From the NCBI GenBank assembly GCA_031394355.1, contig JANNSU010000007.1, positions 1 through 63,945 on the forward strand: a DNA stretch of 63,945 nucleotides, read 5' to 3'. The translations under genes and the position numbers were made by a program. The notes under the pieces are model-generated. The model had not been told where the DNA came from, did not search any database, and saw only the letters and a program-made list of their open reading frames with translations. Below, in pieces: positions 36,150-44,558 of this stretch (the stretch's first letter is position 1; the number at the start of each line of letters is the position of its first letter). The stretch is from JAEUMY01 sp031394355. GTDB taxonomy: Bacteria > Pseudomonadota > Gammaproteobacteria > Burkholderiales > Usitatibacteraceae.

Positions 36150-37531
36150 GGCTTCACCTTCGCGGGCGGAGCGGGCGACGCAGCGGCGGGAGTCGGCGCC
36201 GCGGCGGGCGGGGCCTTGCCACCGCCCGAAGGCAGCGACTGCGGCGGGACCGTTGGTGCAGCAGCGCTTGCAGGGGCTGGGGTGACTGCGGGAGATGCTG
36301 TTGCGGATGCGGGAGGTGCCGCAGCTGACGGCGTCGCGGTGGCAGGACCAGCCGGTGCCGCGCTTGTCTCATCGACAACGGCTGGAAGGGGGCGCGGCCG
36401 AACTTCCGCTGCAATGACGAATCGTTCCGCACTTTGTCCGGGCGTCTTGCTGAGCGGCGAGCGGAATGACGGATTCTTCAGATAGCTGACCTGTTCAAGC
36501 AGTTCGACAAACCGGGTCGCGGAACCGGTCTCGCCCGTCAGTACCAGCTCTTTCTGCTTGCCGGATTTCAATTCCAGGACGGCAACCCAAGTGGTGTCCG
36601 GAAAGACCTTGGCCAGATCCTCTACCAAATGCGTCACCGATACCTGTGAGTGCTTCTTTCCCAGCACGAAGTTGGCATCACCCACGAGCTGTTCAACTTC
36701 GCTTCGGGTTTTCTGGACCTTCTCCGACTCGACTTTGGCCGCATTCAATCGCGGCAGAAGCTCAATCACCGCTTCCCGCTTTTGCACCAGTGGTATGACA
36801 AGCGCCGCCGCGAAAAGCAGCAGGAAGACCGCTGCAAGAATCAGATTCAGCCTTGTGTCGGCAGAAAATGGAGCGGGTACCGTTGCATCCCGGGGCAGGA
36901 GATCAAACTCCCGCCAGCCCGTTCCATCCTCGGGCTGCGGGATGATCGCGTTGACCCGCACGCCGACGCCATCAGCATCACGAAGGAGCCGCTCGATGGC
37001 AGCACGCGGCGCGGCCACGAGCTCAACGCGAATATTCGCATTGTCCCGAGTGCGTCCAAGCACCCGGGCGGCGTACACCGCAGCAGCAGGCTTGAAGGGC
37101 GTGTGACGGTCAAGTTCAAAACCCAATACCTGATGCAACGCTTCTTCTGCAGCGGCGGGCAACTCGATCGTCTTTCGAATGAATGACTCTGCGGGCAGCA
37201 CCAGGAGTACGGCGTCAGCTCGTCCGCCTTGTGCCGCAATCAGGCGCTGTACGGCACCAACCCGTCCGGGCGCATCAAGACATGCCAAGGGGACTCTGGA
37301 GGATGCCTCCAACCGCCCTAAGGTGAGGGAATAAGCAACCAGCTCATCCGGCAGCAGCATGAATGGCGTACCCGAGAGGCCGCCTGCCAGGCGTTCCCGC
37401 CAGGCAGGTGGCATCGCGGCAATCAACTCTGACCGCCACCACCCCAGGAAAGCGCGTGTACGGGTCCATACCCCGGAGAGGGATGACTCTGCCGACGAGC
37501 CAGTTGACGGAGCCATCGGATTAGCGGCCAT
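36146..37531 (-). CDS. gspL: type II secretion GspL/PilN-like protein
   Basis: About 461 residues. An N-terminal actin-like cytoplasmic domain (about 40-210; LLPDELVAYSLTLGRLEASS, AVLLVLPAESFIRKTIELPA) leads to one membrane helix (LILAAVFLLLFAAALVIPLV), a coiled-coil, and a periplasmic PilN-like domain (VFPDTTWVAVLELKSGKQKE, then YLKNPSFRSPLS). A Pro/Ala-rich tail of about 90 residues at the C-terminus is atypical for GspL. It binds GspE and GspM in the platform. The start is placed at the ATG 37531, just inside the end of gspK. One iterated palindrome at 37028, read as A-N-I-R, lies in the cytoplasmic domain. Confidence 0.87.
   Translation of the reverse strand: MAANPMAPSTGSSAESSLSGVWTRTRAFLGWWRSELIAAMPPAWRERLAGGLSGTPFMLLPDELVAYSLTLGRLEASSRVPLACLDAPGRVGAVQRLIAAQGGRADAVLLVLPAESFIRKTIELPAAAEEALHQVLGFELDRHTPFKPAAAVYAARVLGRTRDNANIRVELVAAPRAAIERLLRDADGVGVRVNAIIPQPEDGTGWREFDLLPRDATVPAPFSADTRLNLILAAVFLLLFAAALVIPLVQKREAVIELLPRLNAAKVESEKVQKTRSEVEQLVGDANFVLGKKHSQVSVTHLVEDLAKVFPDTTWVAVLELKSGKQKELVLTGETGSATRFVELLEQVSYLKNPSFRSPLSKTPGQSAERFVIAAEVRPRPLPAVVDETSAAPAGPATATPSAAAPPASATASPAVTPAPASAAAPTVPPQSLPSGGGKAPPAAAPTPAAASPAPPAKVKP
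37028..37039. repeat. 12-bp iterated palindrome, copy 14
   Basis: Exact copy inside gspL, read as A-N-I-R on the minus strand. Confidence 0.95.
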
Positions 37532-38462
37532 CCGGCAGCGCCTCCACATTCATGTTCGTGAGGCTACGGCCCTCACCCCAGGCCAGCGTCGCGAAGGGTC
37601 GGCGAGGATCGGGCACCAGATGAATCACGGCAACCCGCTCAAACTGCGTGTCATCGATCTTTGCAACTGAACGCACCTGAAGTCTGAGCAGCGTGGGTAC
37701 CGCACCGAACGCCGCGCCCTGCGGAAACGGGGGCAGCGGTTGTCTCGCTGCGACGGCCGCCGCACGGGAGGCAATGAACGCGTCGACCTGCTCCGGCCCG
37801 ACACCGGGAATGGCAAGCAGCACCTCCCTGGAGGCGATGGTGAGATTGATGCCGGGCTGGCGGGAATAGAGTGTGATCATGGGTTCCAAGCGACGGTACA
37901 GATCGGTCGTCATGCCCATGACGAGACGCAATTCTTCAAGTGTCTGGAATGGGGCATTGGAGGGCTTCTGCTTGAGGCCGGCAGACTTGTATGCTTCTTC
38001 TTCTGCCCCGTTGGGACGTGACAGGGTGTCCAGATCGCGCCAATCCAGAATGGCATCAGACAGCTTGCTGGCTTCTGGCTCGGAGAGCCCCACAGACAGC
38101 AGCAAGCCCTTCAGCAACACAGGCGACCCGTCATTGATATCGATTTTAGCAGACTCATCCAGCACGCTGACCCGCACCTGCGCATCTCCCAGACGGAATG
38201 CATACTCGGTACCATCCTGCTTCCAGCGCGCAGGTTCTGTGACGGGCCGAAAGAACTCCATCACAGCACGATGCACGCCCGCATCTGCGGCAGCCTCGGC
38301 CCGTGCGCGCTGCATGTGGTTGCCCAGCACTGACATGTCGGTGCGCGCGGCATAGGCGAAGCTGCCTGCGATGACCGTCAGCAACACCGTGACCCACAGC
38401 ACCAGGATGAGGGCGACGCCACGCTGCGTTGTGTGGAATCCGCTCATGTGGAATCCGCTCAT
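37521..38462 (-). CDS. gspK: type II secretion minor pseudopilin GspK
   Basis: About 313 residues, the large tip pseudopilin. A type IV-like N-terminus (QRGVALILVLWVTVLLTVIA, lacking Glu5 as is usual for GspK) is followed by the alpha domain with helix-hairpin-helix-like elements (AKIDINDGSPVLLKGLLLSV, LTIASREVLLAIPGVGPEQV). The start lies in a 15-bp tandem duplication that repeats M-S-G-F-H, giving two possible start codons (38462 and 38447); the outer one overlaps the gspJ stop (ATGA). Forms the pseudopilus tip with GspI and GspJ. Confidence 0.9.
   Translation of the reverse strand: MSGFHMSGFHTTQRGVALILVLWVTVLLTVIAGSFAYAARTDMSVLGNHMQRARAEAAADAGVHRAVMEFFRPVTEPARWKQDGTEYAFRLGDAQVRVSVLDESAKIDINDGSPVLLKGLLLSVGLSEPEASKLSDAILDWRDLDTLSRPNGAEEEAYKSAGLKQKPSNAPFQTLEELRLVMGMTTDLYRRLEPMITLYSRQPGINLTIASREVLLAIPGVGPEQVDAFIASRAAAVAARQPLPPFPQGAAFGAVPTLLRLQVRSVAKIDDTQFERVAVIHLVPDPRRPFATLAWGEGRSLTNMNVEALPDGR
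38432..38461. repeat. 15-bp tandem duplication at the gspK start
   Basis: GTGGAATCCGCTCAT occurs twice head to tail, duplicating the start codon and five residues (M-S-G-F-H) of gspK. Confidence 0.9.
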
Positions 38463-39157
38463 CGACGCGCCCCGCACACTCGCTGGAAGGCTGCCTGATA
38501 GCAACCTGCCTCTTCCCCCAGCTGCAATGGCAGGATGATGTCGCGGTCAGTTTCGCTGCCTGTGAGGCTGTAGCGGACCCGGACCAGCTTCGGCACGCGG
38601 CCCGACTGGGGCCAACTTGTCCGCCAAGTGGGCTCCGACGCATCGCTGTCGCTGCCGAAGTAGCCGAATGACAGCTTGCCGATTCCCTGCAGCAGCCGCG
38701 AGGACTGGGTTTCGTCGCCGGATGGCAGATCCGTCTCCAGCCCATTCTGCAATGCATGCCGCAAGATGAGCTCCCCGCCCCGCGACTCGCCAGCCGACAA
38801 GCTGCCTGCCTCATGCCGCAACTCAATGAGCGACAGACCGCCTGTCGAAAAGTGGGCAGGCAGCGAGGAGAAGAACTTGACACTCCGCTCATCGCCTTCA
38901 AACGCAATCTTGTTTTCGCTGGCCAGGCCCACGCGCAGTGGGAATGCCTTCGCGATTTCGCGACGCAGCATGGACTCGACGATGGCGAGATCGACCACCT
39001 GCAGTGACTTTGCTTCGGCACGCTCCCAGCTATGCGTGCCGAATCGCAGTGCGCCAAAGAGGGCGAGTGTCATCAGGCCCAGCAAGGCGAGCCCGAGCAG
39101 CATTTCCAGCAGCGTGAATCCTGTGGATTGCTCGCGGGAGACAAACGTGACTCTCAC
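38459..39157 (-). CDS. gspJ: type II secretion minor pseudopilin GspJ
   Basis: A 232-residue pseudopilin with prepilin cleavage context SREQSTGFTLLEMLLGLALL (cleavage after G, Glu5 present), then a beta-rich domain (LIELRHEAGSLSAGESRGGE, FGYFGSDSDASEPTWRTSWP) ending with RDIILPLQLG. Start is GTG at 39157, overlapping the gspI stop as GTGA; upstream codons in this frame are only the shadow of gspI. Product is cleaved and methylated by a prepilin peptidase that is not encoded in this window. Confidence 0.9.
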   Translation of the reverse strand: MRVTFVSREQSTGFTLLEMLLGLALLGLMTLALFGALRFGTHSWERAEAKSLQVVDLAIVESMLRREIAKAFPLRVGLASENKIAFEGDERSVKFFSSLPAHFSTGGLSLIELRHEAGSLSAGESRGGELILRHALQNGLETDLPSGDETQSSRLLQGIGKLSFGYFGSDSDASEPTWRTSWPQSGRVPKLVRVRYSLTGSETDRDIILPLQLGEEAGCYQAAFQRVCGARR

Positions 39158-39594
39158 AGGCGCTGCCCCAGTCTCAACGTGGTCAGCACAACGTTGCGAT
39201 CCTTGCCGTATTCGCTCCACGCCACGCTCACTTCCACTTCTCGCAACACTACCGGGAGATTTTGCACAGGTGTCGCAGGCTGACCGCCCTCGGGAACCGG
39301 TTCCACCGGAATGTCGTGCGGCCGGATGGTCACCGTCCAGCGATAGCGATCTTCCACCTCGCCGGATTCGGTTCCTTCCTTGAACGCAATATCCGCCCCG
39401 ACGCGTGCCAGTGTGGATTCGGCGATCGACGTGGCACGCGCATAGTCCTCCGCAAGCCCGATGCCCTGCAGGCCGCCTGAAAACACGCGCATCAGCACGG
39501 CCAGCACGAGTGCCATGAGTGTGAAGGCGACCATGATCTCCAGCAGCGAAAAGCCGCCTTGCGCGGGACGGCAAGTGGGAGAATCACTGCGCAA
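39154..39594 (-). CDS. gspI: type II secretion minor pseudopilin GspI
   Basis: A 146-residue pseudopilin. The leader MRSDSPTCRPAQGG precedes FSLLEIMVAFTLMALVLAVL with Glu5, followed by the GspI pattern GLQGIGLAEDYARATSIAES and a C-terminal beta domain (RYRWTVTIRPHDIPVEPVPE, VEVSVAWSEYGKDRNVVLTT). Initiates the GspI-J-K tip complex. Its start overlaps the end of gspH by about 11 bp. Confidence 0.92.
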   Translation of the reverse strand: MRSDSPTCRPAQGGFSLLEIMVAFTLMALVLAVLMRVFSGGLQGIGLAEDYARATSIAESTLARVGADIAFKEGTESGEVEDRYRWTVTIRPHDIPVEPVPEGGQPATPVQNLPVVLREVEVSVAWSEYGKDRNVVLTTLRLGQRL

Positions 39595-40042
39595 TGGACA
39601 CCTTCCCGGTCAGCCAGTCGACATCCACTTCGTACTTCCGCTCGCCCGATGCTACGGTGATGCGCCCGCCGGTTGAGCTGCCGTCCGGGAAGAACCGGAT
39701 GGCACCCTGCTTTTCGTTGACCACTTCCGATTGCGCAGTGAAGAGCTTGAGTTCCAGCGCTTCGGGCAACTGCCGGATGCTTTCCCGGCCGGAAAGCGTG
39801 AAGCTGCGCTTTTCCAGATCAATCGTGAGCGACGTGTCGCGGCGGGTGTTCACCGCGTCGGCGCGCGCCATGCGGAGCCCTGCGGCGATATCCCGAGAGC
39901 TCGCCTTGAGATCTGCACCCGATACGCCGGTGAAGAGGTAGCGCGGCACTAGCAAGAAGGTGATGCCGATGAGCATGATCACGACCACGAGCTCCATGAG
40001 GGAGAAGCCGTGTTGGCGGTGGCGTGAGTACATGCGGGTCAT
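39584..40042 (-). CDS. gspH: type II secretion minor pseudopilin GspH
   Basis: A 152-residue pseudopilin with cleavage context RHRQHGFSLMELVVVIMLIG and the GspH-type C-terminal half (LKASSRDIAAGLRMARADAV, RRDTSLTIDLEKRSFTLSGR, FFPDGSSTGGRITVASGERK). GspH links the GspG shaft and the tip. Length is typical. ATG codons at 40042 or 40033 are both possible starts. Confidence 0.91.
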   Translation of the reverse strand: MTRMYSRHRQHGFSLMELVVVIMLIGITFLLVPRYLFTGVSGADLKASSRDIAAGLRMARADAVNTRRDTSLTIDLEKRSFTLSGRESIRQLPEALELKLFTAQSEVVNEKQGAIRFFPDGSSTGGRITVASGERKYEVDVDWLTGKVSIAQ

Positions 40043-40075
40043 TGGTCGATGGAAAGGGGTCGGCGCGATGCGCGA

Positions 40076-40483
40076 TCAGAGCGTCACGTCGCGGTTGGCG
40101 CCTTCGCCGCCCTCTTTTGCATCTGCGCCCAGGCTCTTGATGTCGAACGGGCCTGACTTCCCGGGCACGGCGTACTGGAAGTCATTTCCCCACGGATCCT
40201 TGATCTGCTCTTCCTTCGCGTAAGGCCCATTCCAGTTGTTGACGCCTCCCGGATTGGCAACCAGTGCACGCAGACCTTCGCCACCATTGGGATAGCGGCC
40301 CACGTCCAGCTTGAAGAGTTCCATCTTGCCGGCGATATCGGAAATCTGCGCCTTGGCCAATCGCGAACGTGCCTCATCGCCCTGCCCGAAAATGCGCGGC
40401 CCGACGAAGGCGGCGACGAGCCCGATGATGATGATCACGGCGATCATCTCGACCAACGTGAATCCGGTGTTCTGTTTTTTCAT
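40076..40483 (-). CDS. gspG: type II secretion major pseudopilin GspG
   Basis: A 135-residue major pseudopilin. MKKQNTG/FTLVEMIAVIIIIGLVAA gives a short basic leader, cleavage after G and Glu5. The body has KMELFKLDVGRYPNGGEGLR and GPYAKEEQIKDPWGNDFQYA, the conserved GspG calcium-site region. I prefer the ATG at 40483 because ACAGGAACA lies upstream; an in-frame ATG at 40501 has no ribosome site and lies only 7 bp from an iterated palindrome. The pseudopilus shaft is built from this subunit. Confidence 0.93.
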   Translation of the reverse strand: MKKQNTGFTLVEMIAVIIIIGLVAAFVGPRIFGQGDEARSRLAKAQISDIAGKMELFKLDVGRYPNGGEGLRALVANPGGVNNWNGPYAKEEQIKDPWGNDFQYAVPGKSGPFDIKSLGADAKEGGEGANRDVTL

Positions 40484-40507
40484 GGCTGTGTTCCTGTTCA
40501 TGACGGT

Positions 40508-40519
40508 GCGAATATTCGC
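40508..40519. repeat. 12-bp iterated palindrome, copy 15
   Basis: Exact copy in the short gap between gspF and gspG, 25 bp upstream of the preferred gspG start. Confidence 0.95.
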
Positions 40520-40581
40520 AACGGGGGTTGGAGCGTTGAGAAGTCGAATGATTCCGTTGCAGCGGTGTTGGCGCGCGCAAA

Positions 40582-41823
40582 TCAGAGCGGCAAGGTGAAA
40601 AGATCAAGCATCGCCGTCAGCAGCGACACGATGATGAGGCCCACCACGATGGCCATGCCGAGGATCATCACCGGCTCGACCAGGGTCAGCATGCGCTTGA
40701 CCGAATAGCGCACCTCCATGTCGTAGGTGTCCGCCACCTGCATGAGCATTTCATCGAGTCGGCCCGTTTCCTCACCGACGGCGATCATCTGTACGGCGAG
40801 CTTGGGAAAGCGTCCGGTTTCGAGCATCGGCTTGGACAGCCCCCGGCCTTCCTTCAGGTCGGCGTCGGCAGCACCGACGGCATCGGCCATGACCATGTTG
40901 CCCATCGTTTCTTTCACGATGGAGAGCGCGGCCAAGAGCGGAACGCCATTGCTGACCAGTGTTGCGAGTGTCCGCGAAAATCGCGCCATCTCGACCTTGG
41001 CCACCAGGTCGCCAAAGAGCGCATTGTCGAGGAAGCGTTGATCCCAGCGCTTGCGACTGATCGGGTTGGCGAGTGAGCTCATGAACCAGTAGCCGCCCAC
41101 GATCATCGCTGCCAGTAGCAGCGGCCAATAGGCCCTGAGCGATGAGCTCACCCACATCACCACCTGGGTCTCGAACGGCAGAGCCTTGCCGCTCTGGTCG
41201 AAGATCTGCTTGAAGGTGGGCACAACAAACACGATCAACACACCCACCGACAGGCTTGCGACCAGCATCAGAATCACCGGATAGGTGAGCGCAGAGGACA
41301 CCGTATCCTTCAATTCCTTGGCCCGTTCCATGTGTTCCGCAAGCCGCTTCAACACGTCCGGCAACGCACCGCCCGCCTCGCCGGCACGCACCATGTTCAC
41401 GTAGAACCGCGAGAACACCTCGCGCCGCTGATCCAGCGCCTTCGACAACGCAGCACCGCCGCGCACGTCATTGCGAATATTCGCAATCATGTCGCGCACC
41501 TTGTCGTTCTCGGCCAGATCCAGCAGGATTTCCATGCTGCGATCCAGTGGCAAGCCGGCCTTCAAGAGCGTGGCGATCTCGCGGGTGAACACGGTGAGAT
41601 TGTTCTGCGTGACCTTGCGCGGCTCCATCAGCTTCGCGATGAACGACTTTCGCTCTGATGAAGTCGCCTTCTTGCTTGCAGCCTGTGACGTTTCCACGGC
41701 GCGGATGGGAATGAGCCCCATCGTCTGCAGGCGCTCGATCACCACTGACTGGTCTGCACCATCGAGGATGCCTTCCTGCACCTCCCCGGTCGGCGATATC
41801 GCCTTGTACTGGAACAGCGCCAT
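40582..41823 (-). CDS. gspF: type II secretion inner membrane platform protein GspF
   Basis: A 413-residue polytopic platform protein with two T2SSF repeats (about 70-195 and 270-395) and membrane helices such as YPVILMLVASLSVGVLIVFV, YWPLLLAAMIVGGYWFM and MILGMAIVVGLIIVSLLTAM. Typical N-terminus (MALFQYKAISPTGEVQEGIL) and the conserved MVRAGEAGGALPDVLKRLAE and IAVGEETGRLDEMLMQVADT. Interacts with GspE and GspL to drive pseudopilus growth. One iterated palindrome at 41473. Confidence 0.95.
   Translation of the reverse strand: MALFQYKAISPTGEVQEGILDGADQSVVIERLQTMGLIPIRAVETSQAASKKATSSERKSFIAKLMEPRKVTQNNLTVFTREIATLLKAGLPLDRSMEILLDLAENDKVRDMIANIRNDVRGGAALSKALDQRREVFSRFYVNMVRAGEAGGALPDVLKRLAEHMERAKELKDTVSSALTYPVILMLVASLSVGVLIVFVVPTFKQIFDQSGKALPFETQVVMWVSSSLRAYWPLLLAAMIVGGYWFMSSLANPISRKRWDQRFLDNALFGDLVAKVEMARFSRTLATLVSNGVPLLAALSIVKETMGNMVMADAVGAADADLKEGRGLSKPMLETGRFPKLAVQMIAVGEETGRLDEMLMQVADTYDMEVRYSVKRMLTLVEPVMILGMAIVVGLIIVSLLTAMLDLFTLPL
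41473..41484. repeat. 12-bp iterated palindrome, copy 16
   Basis: Exact copy inside gspF, read as A-N-I-R on the minus strand, within an 18-bp palindrome. Confidence 0.95.
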
Positions 41824-41831
41824 GGTGCGGG

Positions 41832-43532
41832 CTAATCCTCGCGGGTGACGCGAAGAACCTCTTCAATTGTCGTGACGCCCTGCACGGATTTCTTGAGACC
41901 ATTTTCATACATGGTCTCCATGCCGTCCTTGACGGCCTGCTCGCGCATCTCGCCCGAGGTGGCGTGGCGCATGACGAGGCTGCGGAGCGCATCGGTCATG
42001 GGCAACATCTCGATGATGCTGATACGACCCCGGTAGCCGGTGCCACCGCAGTGTTCGCAACCCACCGGGTGATACAGCATCACGTCGCCGCCCTGGACGT
42101 AGCGCTTCAGGCCCATCTGATCCACCACTTCCGGCAGTGCCTTGTACGGCTCCCGGCAATGCGTACACAGCGTGCGAACGAGACGCTGGGCGAGGATTCC
42201 ATTGATGGTGGAGGTGAGGAGATAGTCTTCCACACCCATGTCGAGCAGCCGGTTCACGCTGCTGGCTGCATCGTTGGTGTGCAACGTGGAAAGCACCATG
42301 TGGCCGGTGAGTGCGGACTGAACCGCAATCTGTGCGGTCTCCAGGTCGCGGATTTCGCCGATCATGATCACATCCGGGTCCTGACGCACGATGGAGCGCA
42401 GCGCGTTGGCGAAGGTGAGATTGATCTGCGCCTTCACCTGAATCTGGTTGATGCCCGGCATCTGGTATTCCACCGGGTCTTCCACGGTGAGAATTTTCAG
42501 GTCGGGGTTATTGAGCCGATCGAGCGCGGTGTAGAGCGTGGTCGTCTTGCCGGAGCCGGTCGGGCCGGTCACGAGCAGGATGCCGTGCGGCTTTTCCAGC
42601 ACGTCGATGAAGCCCTTGAGGTTGTCGGCATCAAACCCGAGCTTGTCGAAGTCGAGCGCAACACCGCCCTTGTCCAGGATTCGCATCACCACACTTTCGC
42701 CGTGCATGGTGGGGACGGTCGACACACGCAAATCGATTTCCTTGCCCTGGATGCGCAGCTTGATGCGGCCGTCCTGCGGCAGGCGGCGTTCGGCAATGTC
42801 GAGATTCGCCATGATCTTGATGCGCGAAATCACGGCAGCGGAAAGTCGGCGCGGCGGCGATTCGGTTTCATGCAACACGCCGTCAATACGGTAGCGCACG
42901 ATGAGGCGGTTCTCGAACGGCTCGATGTGAATGTCGGAAGCCCGGCGTTCCAGCGCGTGGCTGATGACGAGGTTCACGAGGCGAATCACCGGAGCCTCGG
43001 ACGCGAGATCCTTCAACTGCTCGACATCCCCGAAATCGTCTTGATCTTCGCGCGTGGAGATGTTGTCCACGATCTGGCCCATGGACGATTTGCCGGCACC
43101 GTAGAGCTTTTCGTACTGCGTCTCGAAATCAGCGGGCGAGAGCAATTTGGCCATGATCGCGCGGCCGGTGGCGAGCGCAAGCGCCTGCGTGGCGTAGCGG
43201 TCGCCCGGGTCGGCCATGGCGACGGCGACCTCGTTCTCGCTCTCAGCGAGTGGAATGACTTGGTGTTCCTTGATGAAGCGGGATGAAATCTGTTCTTCGA
43301 GAATGGGCAGCTCGGGAAATTCCGACGGCGCAGCAATGAGCCAGCCATGCTGGAACGCGAGCGCCTCCGCGAGATCGCGACCGGACACCATGCCTAGGCG
43401 CATCAGGATCGAACCCAGCTTTTCGACGCCGCCTTCTTCAGACAGTGTGGCCTGCGCTTGCAGCGCACGGTCCAGCGAGGCCTGGTCGACCTTGCCACGA
43501 CCCAATAAAATCTCACCCAGGAGTTGCGACAA
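41832..43532 (-). CDS. gspE: type II secretion ATPase GspE
   Basis: A 566-residue hexameric secretion ATPase. N1/N2 domains (about 1-170, including AEALAFQHGWLIAAPSEFPE) precede the catalytic domain with Walker A LVTGPTGSGKTTTLYTALD, Asp-box ILTVEDPVEYQMPGINQIQ, Walker B DPDVIMIGEIRDLETAQIAV, His-box SALTGHMVLSTLHTNDAASS, and a zinc-binding module with CTHCREPY and CEHCGGTGYRG (four cysteines). First gene of the operon; gspF follows 8 bp later. The 160 bp upstream should hold the operon promoter. Confidence 0.95.
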   Translation of the reverse strand: MSQLLGEILLGRGKVDQASLDRALQAQATLSEEGGVEKLGSILMRLGMVSGRDLAEALAFQHGWLIAAPSEFPELPILEEQISSRFIKEHQVIPLAESENEVAVAMADPGDRYATQALALATGRAIMAKLLSPADFETQYEKLYGAGKSSMGQIVDNISTREDQDDFGDVEQLKDLASEAPVIRLVNLVISHALERRASDIHIEPFENRLIVRYRIDGVLHETESPPRRLSAAVISRIKIMANLDIAERRLPQDGRIKLRIQGKEIDLRVSTVPTMHGESVVMRILDKGGVALDFDKLGFDADNLKGFIDVLEKPHGILLVTGPTGSGKTTTLYTALDRLNNPDLKILTVEDPVEYQMPGINQIQVKAQINLTFANALRSIVRQDPDVIMIGEIRDLETAQIAVQSALTGHMVLSTLHTNDAASSVNRLLDMGVEDYLLTSTINGILAQRLVRTLCTHCREPYKALPEVVDQMGLKRYVQGGDVMLYHPVGCEHCGGTGYRGRISIIEMLPMTDALRSLVMRHATSGEMREQAVKDGMETMYENGLKKSVQGVTTIEEVLRVTRED

Positions 43533-43609
43533 CTTCTCCGCTCCTAATATTAAGTGCCTGAATTTTACAGGATTTCACCTCAGCCTCGGCAAACAATCTG
43601 TCGGGGATT

Positions 43610-43653
43610 GACGACAACCCGACGACAACCCGACGACAAAGCCGACGACAAAA
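43610..43653. repeat. short tandem repeats upstream of gspE
   Basis: GACGACAACCC is repeated twice exactly and followed by two degenerate units (GACGACAAAGCC, GACGACAAAAA), in the gap between rmlD and gspE where the gsp promoter should lie. Confidence 0.75.
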
Positions 43654-43694
43654 AGCGATGTCAAAAAGCGGCGATAACCCTGTTCCCGTGCAAC

Positions 43695-44558
43695 CTACTT
43701 CAGCGCTGCAAGTGCTGACTGCCAATCCGGGAGTGCGAGAGAGAAGGCGGCCGTGAGCTTCACGTTGCTGAGCAACGAATTGCCGGGCCTTTGTGCCGCT
43801 GTAGGATAGGACGAAGCCGGAATAGGTTCCGTAACGAGCTGTTTCCGCCGGTCCGCATCGAGAAACTGGTCAAAGATCGCATTGGCAAAGCCGAACCACG
43901 AGGTCGAGCCGCCACAGGTCATGTGGTAGAGCCCGCAGCGATTCTGGTCGCCTTGCGTCTCCATCTGCCGCAGCACCTCGCACGTCGCCCTGGCAATGGC
44001 ATCCGTGGTCGTGGGCGCACCAATCTGGTCATCCACGATGCGCAGATGATCGCGCTCCTTCCCCAGACGCAACATCGTCTTCATGAAATTCGCGCCGTCA
44101 TGGCTGTACACCCAGCTCGTGCGGAAGATGAGGTGGCGCTCATGCGCTGCGCGCACCGCGTTCTCACCCGCGAGCTTGGTTGCGCCATAGACAGAGAGCG
44201 GGTGGGTGGCATCGGTCTCGATATAGGCGCCGACTTTCGTGCCGTCGTACACATAGTCAGTCGAGTAATGCACCAGCAGTGCGCCCGTCTCTCGGCAGGC
44301 TTCGGCCATCGCGCCGGGCGCCACCGCGTTGACTGCATGCGCGGTGTCGGCATCCGACTCTGCCTTGTCGACTGCCGTATAGGCGGCGGCGTTGATCACG
44401 ACGTCAGGCGCTGCCTTGCGAATATTCGCAATGAGGGAATCAGGAGAGAGCAGATCGGCTTCTGCACGCGCGAGCGCAACGACTTCACCCAGTGCAGGCA
44501 AGGCGCGCTGCAACGCCAGCCCGAGCTGCCCCCGCGCCCCGAACAGCAGGATCTTCAC
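43695..44558 (-). CDS. rmlD: dTDP-4-dehydrorhamnose reductase RmlD
   Basis: A 287-residue SDR enzyme catalysing the last step to dTDP-L-rhamnose. N-terminal NAD(P)-binding ILLFGARGQLGLALQRALPA, then VINAAAYTAVDKAESDADTA, the catalytic YSTDYVYDG and YGATKLAGENAV (Y-x3-K), and the C-terminal RPGNSLLSNVKL. Overlaps rmlC by 4 bp. Last gene of the operon waaE-like GT2, rmlB, four-helix-bundle gene, rmlA, rmlC, rmlD. One iterated palindrome at 44418. Confidence 0.95.
   Translation of the reverse strand: MKILLFGARGQLGLALQRALPALGEVVALARAEADLLSPDSLIANIRKAAPDVVINAAAYTAVDKAESDADTAHAVNAVAPGAMAEACRETGALLVHYSTDYVYDGTKVGAYIETDATHPLSVYGATKLAGENAVRAAHERHLIFRTSWVYSHDGANFMKTMLRLGKERDHLRIVDDQIGAPTTTDAIARATCEVLRQMETQGDQNRCGLYHMTCGGSTSWFGFANAIFDQFLDADRRKQLVTEPIPASSYPTAAQRPGNSLLSNVKLTAAFSLALPDWQSALAALK
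44418..44429. repeat. 12-bp iterated palindrome, copy 17
   Basis: Exact copy inside rmlD, read as A-N-I-R on the minus strand. Confidence 0.95.

Noticed and set aside
41964..43286. 440-codon plus-strand frame opposite gspE
   Set aside because: Shadow of gspE; composition rich in H, V, R and D with no motif, while gspE has all ATPase boxes.
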